A stretch of 64,000 nt of DNA, taken from JACCZX01 sp963829995 (GTDB lineage Bacteria; Pseudomonadota; Gammaproteobacteria; Burkholderiales; Burkholderiaceae_F). Positions 9,042 to 16,572 of this stretch are shown here, piece after piece. The stretch covers positions 10,484 to 74,483 of the forward strand of contig CAWHKW010000036.1 of assembly GCA_963829995.1 (NCBI GenBank), written 5' to 3'. The notes beneath the pieces are model-generated. The model was not told the origin of the DNA. It worked only from the letters and a program-made list of their open reading frames with translations, and searched no databases. Both the position numbers and the translations under genes were made by a program. Each line of letters opens with the position of its first letter. Position 1 is the stretch's first letter.

Positions 9042-9857
9042 CAGCGGATCTTGCAGAAAAAACTGCGTAAGCAGCTCGTACCACTCGGGGAACGCGTCGC
9101 GCAACCGGCCCGGCTCGACGAAGAACGCCTCGCTGGAAACTGCGAAAAACTCGGCCTCGTCGTGTGCGCCGTACGGGTCGAGCGGCAGATGCGCATAGTG
9201 GCGATCCCATGCATCGGACTCCGGATCCAGATCGTCCGGGAGCTCGGCATCGATCAGCTCCAGCTCCGCGGCGAAACGATCAAACGATTGATGCAGCACG
9301 CTGCGCCAGCGAGCAGGAGACAACGGCTTGTGCGCGTCGCCGAACGGAGGCACTCCATCAGCGTCGCCATCGAGCAGGTCAATCTTGTGCACGAACTCAT
9401 GAATCACCACCGAGTACGCTGCGCCGGCCCCGGTTGCGCTTTGCTGCGCATCGGCCCATGACAACACCAGTGGGCCGCCATCCCACGCCTCGCCGGCGAT
9501 CGGCTCGACGTATTCGTGCACGACGCCGTCGTCATCGGTAATGCTGCGCGGAACCAGAAACTCGGTTGGATATACGACGATGCTTTTCCAGCCGCGATAC
9601 CAGTCCAGCCCAAGATTGAGCACCGGCAGGCAAGCCTGCACTGCGATGCTGACCTGTATTGCAGAGGTCAATTCGAGCCCCGCTGCCGCCGACATTTGCT
9701 TGCCGGCGAGCAGTTGCGCGGCAAGCAGGCGCAGTCGGCTGCGTTCGTGCGCCGTCAGGCGCGCCAGGAACGGCAATGAGTCGAGCGTGGAATTCCACAG
9801 CGGATCGGGAATGGCCACCGACGGCGACTTTGTCCAACGGCTTAACAGCGTCCGCAT
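9033..9857 (-). CDS. mtfA: MtfA-type zinc peptidase (M90)
   Basis: Zinc-dependent peptidase of the MtfA/DUF980 family; in E. coli MtfA binds the Mlc repressor and so affects glucose-PTS control. ATG at 9857 gives 274 residues starting MRTLLSRWTKS; ATG at 9875 would add six. The zinc motif HEFVH lies at residues 153-157, and the downstream acidic DEAEFFAVSSEAFF segment supplies the expected third ligand. No membrane segment is visible. The family match is clear; the Mlc connection is not established for this lineage, so function is inferred from family only. Confidence 0.87.
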   Translation of the reverse strand: MRTLLSRWTKSPSVAIPDPLWNSTLDSLPFLARLTAHERSRLRLLAAQLLAGKQMSAAAGLELTSAIQVSIAVQACLPVLNLGLDWYRGWKSIVVYPTEFLVPRSITDDDGVVHEYVEPIAGEAWDGGPLVLSWADAQQSATGAGAAYSVVIHEFVHKIDLLDGDADGVPPFGDAHKPLSPARWRSVLHQSFDRFAAELELIDAELPDDLDPESDAWDRHYAHLPLDPYGAHDEAEFFAVSSEAFFVEPGRLRDAFPEWYELLTQFFLQDPLAA

Positions 9858-9909
9858 CGTGGAATTGTGCCGCAACGATTGAGCTGCACTGAGCGCTTAT
9901 CCTTGCGCC

Positions 9910-12090
9910 ATGCACGTCGAGCACTCCAACCAACTTGCGCCGGCGGCGCTCGATCTCGATCGCACGCTGGCACTGGTCGAGCCGCTGTACCAGGATAAGT
10001 CGCTCGCGACCGGTGAAGCGTTTCTGGCGCACGCACGCGGTACGGCGCAGATCGTTGCGCCGCTGCGAGGGGATGCCGATCTGCTGTGCGCCGCGTGCCT
10101 GTTCGGTGTGCACGACGTGCTGCGTGACCCGGATGAATGGCTACGCGCGCGCTTCGGTGCTGATGTGGCGAAACTGGTCACGGATCTGCGCCAGTTGATG
10201 AAGCTTTCCGAGCTGACTCGCAGGCAGGGCGATGGAGGAACGAAAAAGCACGGCATCGACGAGCAGGCAGAAGCGCTGCGCCGCATGTTGCTGGCGATGG
10301 CCAACGATTTGCGCGTCGTCCTGCTGCGCCTGGCGTCGCGTTTGCAAACGCTGCGTTACTACGCGGCGAGCAAGCAACCAGGCGCGGAGCCGATTGCGCG
10401 CGAGACGATGAGGCTGTACGCGCCGCTCGCAAACCGGCTTGGCATCTGGCAGTTGAAGTGGGAGCTGGAAGATCTTTCGTTCCGCTTTCTCGAGCCAGCA
10501 ACCTACAAGGAAGTCGCGCGCCTGCTCGACGAGAAACGGGTTGAGCGCCAGGACTTCATCGGGCAGGCGACCGAGCGCGTCCGCGAAATACTGAGAGAGG
10601 CCCGAATCGCGGCCGAAGTCGTCGGTCGCCCCAAGCATATTTACAGCATCGTCAACAAGATGCGTACCAAGCGGCTGACCTTTGACCAGTTGCGCGACGT
10701 GCGTGGCCTGCGGGTGATCGTGACCAGCGTGCCCGAGTGCTATCAGGCGTTGTCGTCGATCCATCAGGAGTGGACTGCTGTTGCCGGCGATTACGACGAC
10801 TACATCGCTCGCCCGAAGGCGAACGGCTACCAATCGCTGCACACGGTCGTCACCGACGAGCAGGGACGTGCGCTCGAAATCCAGATTCGCACGCGGCAGA
10901 TGCACGATTCGGCCGAGCTCGGACTCGCCGCGCACTGGCGCTACAAGGAAGGCGAAAAACCTGGCGTGGGCAAGCAGCGCGGGCAAGGCGAAAGCGATGG
11001 CGACGCGCAGCGGGTCGCGTGGCTGCGGCAGCTGCTGGCTTGGCGCGATGAAGTCGAACCGGCGGCCGCGGCTGATTCTGCCGATGGCACCGTCCGCGAC
11101 GAACGCATGTATGTCCTGACGCCACAGGCGCGCGTGATCGAGCTGCCCGCCGGCGGCACGCCTGTCGACTTCGCGTTTCATATCCATTCGGAAGTCGGTT
11201 ATCGGTGCCGTGGAGCGCGTGTCGACGGCGCCATCGTTCCGCTGAACACGCCGTTGAAAAACGGGCAGACCGTTGAGATCATTTCCGCTAAGACCGGTGG
11301 GCCGAGCCGCGATTGGTTGAACACCGAACTCGGATTTCTAAAGAGCGCTCGCTCGCGCGCCAAAGTGCGGCAATGGTTCAACGCTCTCGAGTTGCAGCAG
11401 TCGATTGCCGCGGGTCGCGAGCTGATCGAGAAAGAAATGCAGCGGCTCGGCAAGACGGCAGTAAAGCTCGATGACCTGGCGAAGCGGCTCGGGTTTGGCA
11501 GCGTCGATCAGTTGTCGGCTGCAGCGGCCAAGGACGAGTTCAGTTTCCGTTCGATCGAGCACGCGCTGGTACCAGCGCCGCTTCAGTCTGAACCGACCCC
11601 CGCACCTTTGATCGGCAGGCCGGCCGCTGTGCCCGCCGCACCCGCAGGCAAAGGGCAGGTGCTCGTGGTGGGCGTCGATTCGCTGCTGACTCAGCTGGCG
11701 CGCTGCTGCCGGCCCGCGCCGCCCGATGAAATCGTCGGCTATGTCACCCGTGGCAAGGGCGTGTCGATCCATCGTGGAAGCTGCTCGAATCTGAAATCGT
11801 TATTGGAACGCGCGCCCGAGCGGATGGTGGACGTCGCGTGGGGCACGCAGCGGGACGCCGTCTATCCGGTTGAGCTTCTTGTGATGGCGCAGGATCGCCC
11901 AGGGTTGCTGCGCGATGTCTCCGAGGTGTATGCGCGCGAAAAGCTGAACGTCGTCGGCGTCAATTCGAGCAGCGCAAACGGAGAGGCGCGAATGCTGTTC
12001 ACGGTCGAGGTTCGCGCCGCATCGGAGGTTGGCCGCGTTTTGACCGCTGTGCGCGAAGTGAAGGACGTATTTTCTGCGCGGCGGCGGTGA
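9910..12090 (+). CDS. relA: GTP pyrophosphokinase RelA
   Basis: Synthesises (p)ppGpp during amino-acid starvation on the ribosome. The 726-residue layout is a degenerate HD domain (about 1-190), a synthetase domain with RPKHIYSI and the acidic DYDD motif at 294-297 followed by YIARPKANGYQS, then a TGS domain (about 398-460), a zinc-finger region (CCRPAPPDEIVG near 600) and a C-terminal ACT domain (about 655-725). The acidic DYDD corresponds to the EXDD of monofunctional RelA rather than the RXKD of bifunctional SpoT/Rel. Hydrolase residues are only partly retained, so a synthetase-only enzyme is likely. Confidence 0.94.
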   Translation: MHVEHSNQLAPAALDLDRTLALVEPLYQDKSLATGEAFLAHARGTAQIVAPLRGDADLLCAACLFGVHDVLRDPDEWLRARFGADVAKLVTDLRQLMKLSELTRRQGDGGTKKHGIDEQAEALRRMLLAMANDLRVVLLRLASRLQTLRYYAASKQPGAEPIARETMRLYAPLANRLGIWQLKWELEDLSFRFLEPATYKEVARLLDEKRVERQDFIGQATERVREILREARIAAEVVGRPKHIYSIVNKMRTKRLTFDQLRDVRGLRVIVTSVPECYQALSSIHQEWTAVAGDYDDYIARPKANGYQSLHTVVTDEQGRALEIQIRTRQMHDSAELGLAAHWRYKEGEKPGVGKQRGQGESDGDAQRVAWLRQLLAWRDEVEPAAAADSADGTVRDERMYVLTPQARVIELPAGGTPVDFAFHIHSEVGYRCRGARVDGAIVPLNTPLKNGQTVEIISAKTGGPSRDWLNTELGFLKSARSRAKVRQWFNALELQQSIAAGRELIEKEMQRLGKTAVKLDDLAKRLGFGSVDQLSAAAAKDEFSFRSIEHALVPAPLQSEPTPAPLIGRPAAVPAAPAGKGQVLVVGVDSLLTQLARCCRPAPPDEIVGYVTRGKGVSIHRGSCSNLKSLLERAPERMVDVAWGTQRDAVYPVELLVMAQDRPGLLRDVSEVYAREKLNVVGVNSSSANGEARMLFTVEVRAASEVGRVLTAVREVKDVFSARRR

Positions 12091-12116
12091 TTCGGTCGAT
12101 ATATACTTCGCCCCCC

Positions 12117-12193
12117 AGGCGCGTAGCTCAGCTGGTTAGAGCACCACCTTGACATGGTGGGGGTCGTTGGTTCGAGTCCAATCGCGCCTACCA
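12117..12193 (+). tRNA. tRNA-Val (GAC)
   Basis: Full cloverleaf with CCA encoded: acceptor arms AGGCGCG/CGCGCCT, D arm GCTCAGCTGGTTAGAGC, anticodon stem CCACC/GGTGG with loop TTGACAT (anticodon GAC at 12151-12153), and T arm with TTCGAGT. A -10-like TATACT lies at 12102-12107, in the short gap after relA. Confidence 0.97.
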
Positions 12194-12293
12194 GTCTTAG
12201 GATCGGACAACACGAAAGGCTTGCAGATGACGTTTCGAACTACGTTTCCGTTCAAATTCGCCGGCTCTTGATGACGGGACGAGTTCGCCTTTT

Positions 12294-12325
12294 CAAAAAA
12301 AGTGCGGCTCGCCGCACTTTTTTTT
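12294..12325 (+). terminator. Intrinsic terminator between tRNA-Val and thrS
   Basis: A7 tract, stem AGTGCGG/CCGCACT with loop CTCG, then T8; the A- and T-tracts extend the stem, so it could work in both directions. It ends only 15 bases before the thrS ATG, so it could also act as a thrS leader attenuator. Confidence 0.85.
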
Positions 12326-12340
12326 GATTGGAGCAACGCC

Positions 12341-14266
12341 ATGATTTCCATTCGATTACCAGACGGCTCAAGCCGAAGCTACGACCAGCCAGTAACGGCG
12401 GCGCAGGTTGCGTCCTCGATCGGCCCCGGCCTGGCCAAGGCCGCGATCGCCGCAAAGGTTGACGGCAAGCTCGTTGATGTCGCACATCTGATCGACCGCG
12501 ATGCCGAAGTCTCGATCGTCACCGAGCGCGACGCCGATGGCATTGATGTGATTCGACATTCAACTGCACATCTGCTCGCGTATGCGGTCAAGGAGCTTTT
12601 TCCGGAAGCGCAGGTCACGATCGGCCCCGTGATCGAGAACGGCTTCTATTACGACTTCGCCTACAAGCGTCCGTTTACGCCGGAAGATCTGGCGGCGATC
12701 GAACAGAAAATGGCCGAGCTCGCGAAGAAAGATGAGCCGGTCGTGCGCGAGGTCTGGAAGCGCGACGACGCGGTGAAGTTTTTTGAGTCGATTGGCGAAA
12801 AGTACAAAGCCGAGATCATCGCTTCTATTCCCGCGAACGAAGATATTTCTCTGTATCGAGAAGGTGGTTTCATCGATTTGTGCCGCGGCCCGCACGTGCC
12901 GTCGTCAGGCAGGCTGAAGGTGTTCAAGCTGACGAAGGTGGCGGGCGCGTATTGGCGCGGCGATCAGGCCAACGAACAATTGCAGCGCATCTACGGCACG
13001 GCGTGGGGTCGCAAGGAAGACCAGGACGCGTATTTGAAGATGCTCGAGGAAGCCGAGCGCCGCGACCACCGAAAACTGGGCAAGGAGCTCGACCTGTTTC
13101 ACTTTCAGGAAGAAGCGCCGGGCTTGGTCTTCTGGCACCCGAAGGGGTGGGTACTTTGGCAGGCGGTCGAGCAATACATGCGCGAGGTATACCGCGATAA
13201 CGGCTATCACGAGATCCGGGCGCCGCAAATCCTCGATCGCTCATTGTGGGAGAAGTCGGGCCACTGGGAAAAGTACCGTGAAAACATGTTCACGACCGAG
13301 TCGGAGAACCGGTATTACGCGCTGAAGCCGATGAACTGTCCGGGTCATGTGCAGATCTACAACGCAAATCTGCACAGTTATCGCGAGCTGCCACTGCGCT
13401 ATGGCGAGTTCGGCTTCTGCCATCGCAACGAGTCGTCGGGCGCATTGCACGGGCTGTTGCGCGTGCGCGGCTTCGTGCAGGACGACGGCCATATTTTTTG
13501 TACCGAGGATCAGATTCTCGGCGAATGCGTTGCGTATACGGCGCTGCTGCAGAAGGTATATCGCGATTTCGGGTTCGAGCGGCTGTTATACAAGGTGGCG
13601 ACACGACCCGACCAGCGAATCGGTTCCGACGAGATTTGGGACAAGTCGGAAGCAGCGCTCATCGAGTCGCTGCGCCAGTCGGGCGTCGAGTTCGAGGTTT
13701 CGCCAGGCGAGGGCGCTTTTTACGGCCCGAAGATCGAGTACACGCTGAAGGACGCGATCGGTCGTCCTTGGCAGTGCGGCACGATGCAGGTCGACTTTTC
13801 GATGCCGGAACGGCTCGGCGCTGAATACGTGGCCGAGGACAACAGCCGCAAAACGCCGGTGATGCTGCATCGGGCAATCCTTGGCGCGCTGGAGCGGTTC
13901 ATCGGCCTGCTGATCGAAAACTACGCAGGCGCGATGCCGCCGTGGCTTGCACCGGTGCAGGTGGTCGTCGCTTGCATATCGGAGCACCAGGCCGCATATG
14001 CGCGAGACGTTGCGCAAACGCTTCAAAAACAAGGCTTTAGGGCGGAATCCGATTTGCGCAATGAGAAGATCAACTATAAGATCCGCGCCCTTAGCCTGCA
14101 GAAAATCCCCTACATTCTCGTTGTCGGCGACAAAGAGAAGCAAGCGAATACCGTGGCCGTGCGTGCCCGTGGTGGCGCGGACCTGGGCGTGATGCCCTTG
14201 TCCGATTTTGCCGAGCGTCTGAAGCTGGACGTCGAGCAACGCCAGAATGTGGCAAGCGCGGTTTGA
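12341..14266 (+). CDS. thrS: Threonyl-tRNA synthetase
   Basis: Charges tRNA-Thr and edits Ser-tRNA-Thr. ATG at 12341 gives MISIRLPDGS, the normal N-terminus, with GATTGGAG upstream; the earlier in-frame ATG at 12302 lies in the terminator. The 641-residue protein has an N-terminal TGS domain (1-62), an editing domain with HSTAH (His73, His77) and CRGPH (Cys181, His185), a class II catalytic core with MNCPGH (zinc ligand Cys333) and a C-terminal anticodon-binding domain. All expected key residues are visible. It heads the translation-gene run that continues with infC. Confidence 0.97.
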   Translation: MISIRLPDGSSRSYDQPVTAAQVASSIGPGLAKAAIAAKVDGKLVDVAHLIDRDAEVSIVTERDADGIDVIRHSTAHLLAYAVKELFPEAQVTIGPVIENGFYYDFAYKRPFTPEDLAAIEQKMAELAKKDEPVVREVWKRDDAVKFFESIGEKYKAEIIASIPANEDISLYREGGFIDLCRGPHVPSSGRLKVFKLTKVAGAYWRGDQANEQLQRIYGTAWGRKEDQDAYLKMLEEAERRDHRKLGKELDLFHFQEEAPGLVFWHPKGWVLWQAVEQYMREVYRDNGYHEIRAPQILDRSLWEKSGHWEKYRENMFTTESENRYYALKPMNCPGHVQIYNANLHSYRELPLRYGEFGFCHRNESSGALHGLLRVRGFVQDDGHIFCTEDQILGECVAYTALLQKVYRDFGFERLLYKVATRPDQRIGSDEIWDKSEAALIESLRQSGVEFEVSPGEGAFYGPKIEYTLKDAIGRPWQCGTMQVDFSMPERLGAEYVAEDNSRKTPVMLHRAILGALERFIGLLIENYAGAMPPWLAPVQVVVACISEHQAAYARDVAQTLQKQGFRAESDLRNEKINYKIRALSLQKIPYILVVGDKEKQANTVAVRARGGADLGVMPLSDFAERLKLDVEQRQNVASAV

Positions 14267-14292
14267 TTTTTTGAATTTTACGAGAGGTAAAT

Positions 14293-14814
14293 ATCGCTCA
14301 AGAACGTTCGCACCGGATCAACGGTGAAATCAGTGCTCCGGAGATACGTCTGACCGGAATCGAAGGCGAAGCGCTTGGAGTCGTAAAGCTGGCAGACGCC
14401 CTGCGCATGGCTGAGGAAGCTCAAGTCGATCTGGTGGAAATTGCTCCTACTGCCGTGCCGCCAGTCTGTCGCTTGATGGACTACGGCAAGTTCAAGTATC
14501 AGGAGCAGAAGAAGTCGCACGAAGCGAAGCTCAAGCAGAAGCAGATTCAGATCAAGGAAGTCAAGTTTCGGCCGCAGACGGACGAGAACGATTACCTGAC
14601 GAAGATGCGAAACCTGACCCGCTTTTTGGAAGAAGGCGATAAAGCAAAGATCACGCTGCGGTTCCGCGGCCGTGAAATGGCGCACCAGGAGTTCGGCGTC
14701 AAGTTACTGGAGCGAGTACGCGACGAGCTGGCGAACATGGCGGTCGTGGAGTCAATGCCAAGATTGGAAGGGCGCCAGATGGTGATGGTGATGGCGCCAA
14801 AGAAGAAAAAGTAG
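14293..14814 (+). CDS. infC: Translation initiation factor IF-3 (ATC start)
   Basis: IF-3 blocks premature subunit joining and checks start-codon choice. The first ATG in frame (14407) would remove the N-terminal domain. Reading upstream, the frame gives I-AQERSHRINGEISAPEIRL, typical of the IF-3 N-terminus, starting at ATC 14293, with GAGAGG five bases before it. The resulting 173-residue length is normal. A rare AUU/AUC start in infC is the known basis of autoregulation, because IF-3 discriminates against its own mRNA start. The C-terminal domain (VKFRPQTDENDYLTK onwards) is complete. Confidence 0.93.
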   Translation: MAQERSHRINGEISAPEIRLTGIEGEALGVVKLADALRMAEEAQVDLVEIAPTAVPPVCRLMDYGKFKYQEQKKSHEAKLKQKQIQIKEVKFRPQTDENDYLTKMRNLTRFLEEGDKAKITLRFRGREMAHQEFGVKLLERVRDELANMAVVESMPRLEGRQMVMVMAPKKKK

Positions 14815-14826
14815 TTACTCAGGGGA

Positions 14827-14847
14827 GCCGGTGGCGTTGCCACCGGC
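14827..14847 (+). promoter_or_regulatory. Stem-loop in rpmI leader (possible L20 operator)
   Basis: Perfect 9-bp stem GCCGGTGGC/GCCACCGGC with a GTT loop and no following T-tract, between infC and rpmI. In E. coli ribosomal protein L20 represses rpmI-rplT through structured RNA in this interval; the position suggests a similar role. The structure is seen; the function is inferred. Confidence 0.4.
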
Positions 14848-14919
14848 AACTGAAACAAGTGGGATCAGGCTCAAGACCCGAAAGGGCGCCTGCAATCATC
14901 TAATAACGAAAGGACGGCT

Positions 14920-15117
14920 ATGCCGAAGATGAAGACGAAAAAGAGCGCGTCAAAGCGCTTCAAGGTTCGCGCGAGCGGATCGATCAAGCGCGGTCAGGCG
15001 GCCAAGCGCCACCTGCTGACCAAGCGCACCACCAAGAACAAGCGTCATTTGCGCGGTTCGGTCAACATGCATGAGGCCGACGTGAAGTCCGTGCGCCGCA
15101 TGCTTCCGTACGCGTAG
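14920..15117 (+). CDS. rpmI: 50S ribosomal protein L35
   Basis: Small basic protein of the large subunit, 65 residues. The N-terminus MPKMKTKKSASKRFKVRASG and the HLLTKRTTKNKRHLRG core are diagnostic. AAAGGA lies seven bases before the ATG. It sits between infC and rplT, the standard order, and is 10 bases from rplT, so the two are cotranscribed. Confidence 0.97.
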   Translation: MPKMKTKKSASKRFKVRASGSIKRGQAAKRHLLTKRTTKNKRHLRGSVNMHEADVKSVRRMLPYA

Positions 15118-15127
15118 AGGAGCGACG

Positions 15128-15484
15128 ATGCCACGAGTTAAGAGAGGCACTACCGCGCGCGCGCGCCACAAGAAAGTTCTTGCCCAGTCGGTCGGGTTCA
15201 CGCGCCGTCGTAACAACGTTTTCCGTGTCGCCAAGGAAGCGGTGATGAAGGCGGGGCAGTACGCCTATCGCGATCGCCGCAACAAGAAGCGCACCTTCCG
15301 GGCGTTATGGATCGCACGCATCAATGCAGCGGTGCGCGAACACGGAATCAGCTACAGCGTGTTCATCAACGGTTTGACCAAGGCCGAGATCGGGCTTGAT
15401 CGCAAAATACTGGCCGACATGGCGGTGCGCGACAAGCCGGGGTTTGCGGCGGTAGTCGAAAAAGTGAAGGCCACGATTGCTTGA
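15128..15484 (+). CDS. rplT: 50S ribosomal protein L20
   Basis: Early assembly protein of the large subunit that also autoregulates its operon in E. coli. The 118-residue product starts MPRVKRGTTARARHKKVLAQ and shows the family core YAYRDRRNKKRTFRALWI with a normal C-terminus. GAGGAG lies upstream of the ATG. The gene is followed by a strong intrinsic terminator at 15509-15540, placed between this gene and pheS. Confidence 0.97.
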   Translation: MPRVKRGTTARARHKKVLAQSVGFTRRRNNVFRVAKEAVMKAGQYAYRDRRNKKRTFRALWIARINAAVREHGISYSVFINGLTKAEIGLDRKILADMAVRDKPGFAAVVEKVKATIA

Positions 15485-15508
15485 TCGCTGACGAAGGACA
15501 AGAACGTC

Positions 15509-15540
15509 AAAAACGGGGCCTAATGCGAGGCCCCGTTTTT
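15509..15540 (+). terminator. Intrinsic terminator/attenuator between rplT and pheS
   Basis: Stem AAAACGGGGCC/GGCCCCGTTTT around the loop TAATGCGA, ending in T5, then GTTT. It ends 11 bases before the pheS ATG. In E. coli pheST is attenuated by a leader peptide at this place; no Phe-rich leader peptide is visible here, so a plain terminator with readthrough or another mechanism is likelier. Confidence 0.85.
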
Positions 15541-15550
15541 GTTTGCAGAG

Positions 15551-16570
15551 ATGAGCACTGAACTGGACCAGTTGGTAAACGAAGCGCGCGCCGCATTCGC
15601 CCAGGCGACGCAGCCGGCTGCGCTCGAAAACGAGAAAGCGCGCTATCTGGGCAAGAATGGCGCAGTCACCGAGCGACTCAAATCGCTCGCCAAACTGGCG
15701 CCCGAAGAAAAGCGCGCAGTCGGCGCCAGCATCAATGCGGCCAAGGAAGCGATCGAGGCGCTGCTCGCGGAGCGCCGGCAGGCGCTGGCTGAACTGCGAC
15801 TCAACGAGCAGCTTGCTGCCGAATCGATCGACGTGTCATTGCCTGGCCGCCGCCGCAGCGCAGGCGCAATCCATCCGGTCGCACGCACATGGATGCGCAT
15901 CGAGGAGATTTTTCGCTCGATTGGCTTTGACTTCGCCGAAGGTCCGGAGATCGAAACCGATTGGTACAACTTCACCGCGCTCAACAGCCCTGAGAATCAT
16001 CCCGCGCGGTCGATGCAGGACACGTTCTATGTCGACGCGCAGGACCGCGACGGCCGGCCGATGGTGTTGCGAACGCACACCAGCCCAATGCAGGTCCGCT
16101 ACGCGCGCATGCATCAGCCGCCGATCAAGGTCATCGCGATCGGCCGTTGTTACCGGGTCGATAGCGATGCGACGCACTCGCCGATGTTCCATCAGGTCGA
16201 AGGTCTCTGGCTCGACGACAACATCAGCTTTGCCGACCTGAAAGCGGTTTACACCAACTTTCTGCGGTGCTTTTTCGAAACTGACGAGCTCGCGGTGCGC
16301 TTCCGGCCTTCGTACTTTCCGTTTACAGAACCGTCGGCCGAGATTGACATGATGTTCACCAGCGGTCCGCGCAAGGGGCGCTGGCTCGAGATCTCTGGCT
16401 CGGGGCAGGTGCACCCGGACGTCGTCCGCAATTTCGGTTTCGACCCCGAAAAGACGATCGGCTTCGCCTTCGGCTCGGGCCTCGAGCGGTTGGCGATGCT
16501 GCGCTATGGGGTCGATGACCTGCGCCTGTTCTTCGAAGGCGATTTGCGCTTTCTTCACCAGTTCGCATAG
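15551..16570 (+). CDS. pheS: Phenylalanyl-tRNA synthetase alpha subunit
   Basis: Catalytic subunit of the (alpha-beta)2 PheRS. ATG at 15551 gives MSTELDQLVNEARAAF; TTG at 15539 is also in frame but lies in the terminator. The 339 residues comprise an N-terminal coiled coil, then the class II core with FAEGPEIETDWYNFTALN, motif 2 around RTHTSPMQVRYARMH, and motif 3 GSGLERLAMLRYGVDDLR near the C-terminus. It is three bases from pheT and forms an operon with it. Confidence 0.97.
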   Translation: MSTELDQLVNEARAAFAQATQPAALENEKARYLGKNGAVTERLKSLAKLAPEEKRAVGASINAAKEAIEALLAERRQALAELRLNEQLAAESIDVSLPGRRRSAGAIHPVARTWMRIEEIFRSIGFDFAEGPEIETDWYNFTALNSPENHPARSMQDTFYVDAQDRDGRPMVLRTHTSPMQVRYARMHQPPIKVIAIGRCYRVDSDATHSPMFHQVEGLWLDDNISFADLKAVYTNFLRCFFETDELAVRFRPSYFPFTEPSAEIDMMFTSGPRKGRWLEISGSGQVHPDVVRNFGFDPEKTIGFAFGSGLERLAMLRYGVDDLRLFFEGDLRFLHQFA

Positions 16571-16572
16571 CG

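Noticed and set aside
12117..12193. tRNA-Val, tRNA-Pro and tRNA-Leu as possible island integration sites
   Set aside because: No integrase or repeated 3' tRNA ends lie near any of the three; the flanks are housekeeping genes.
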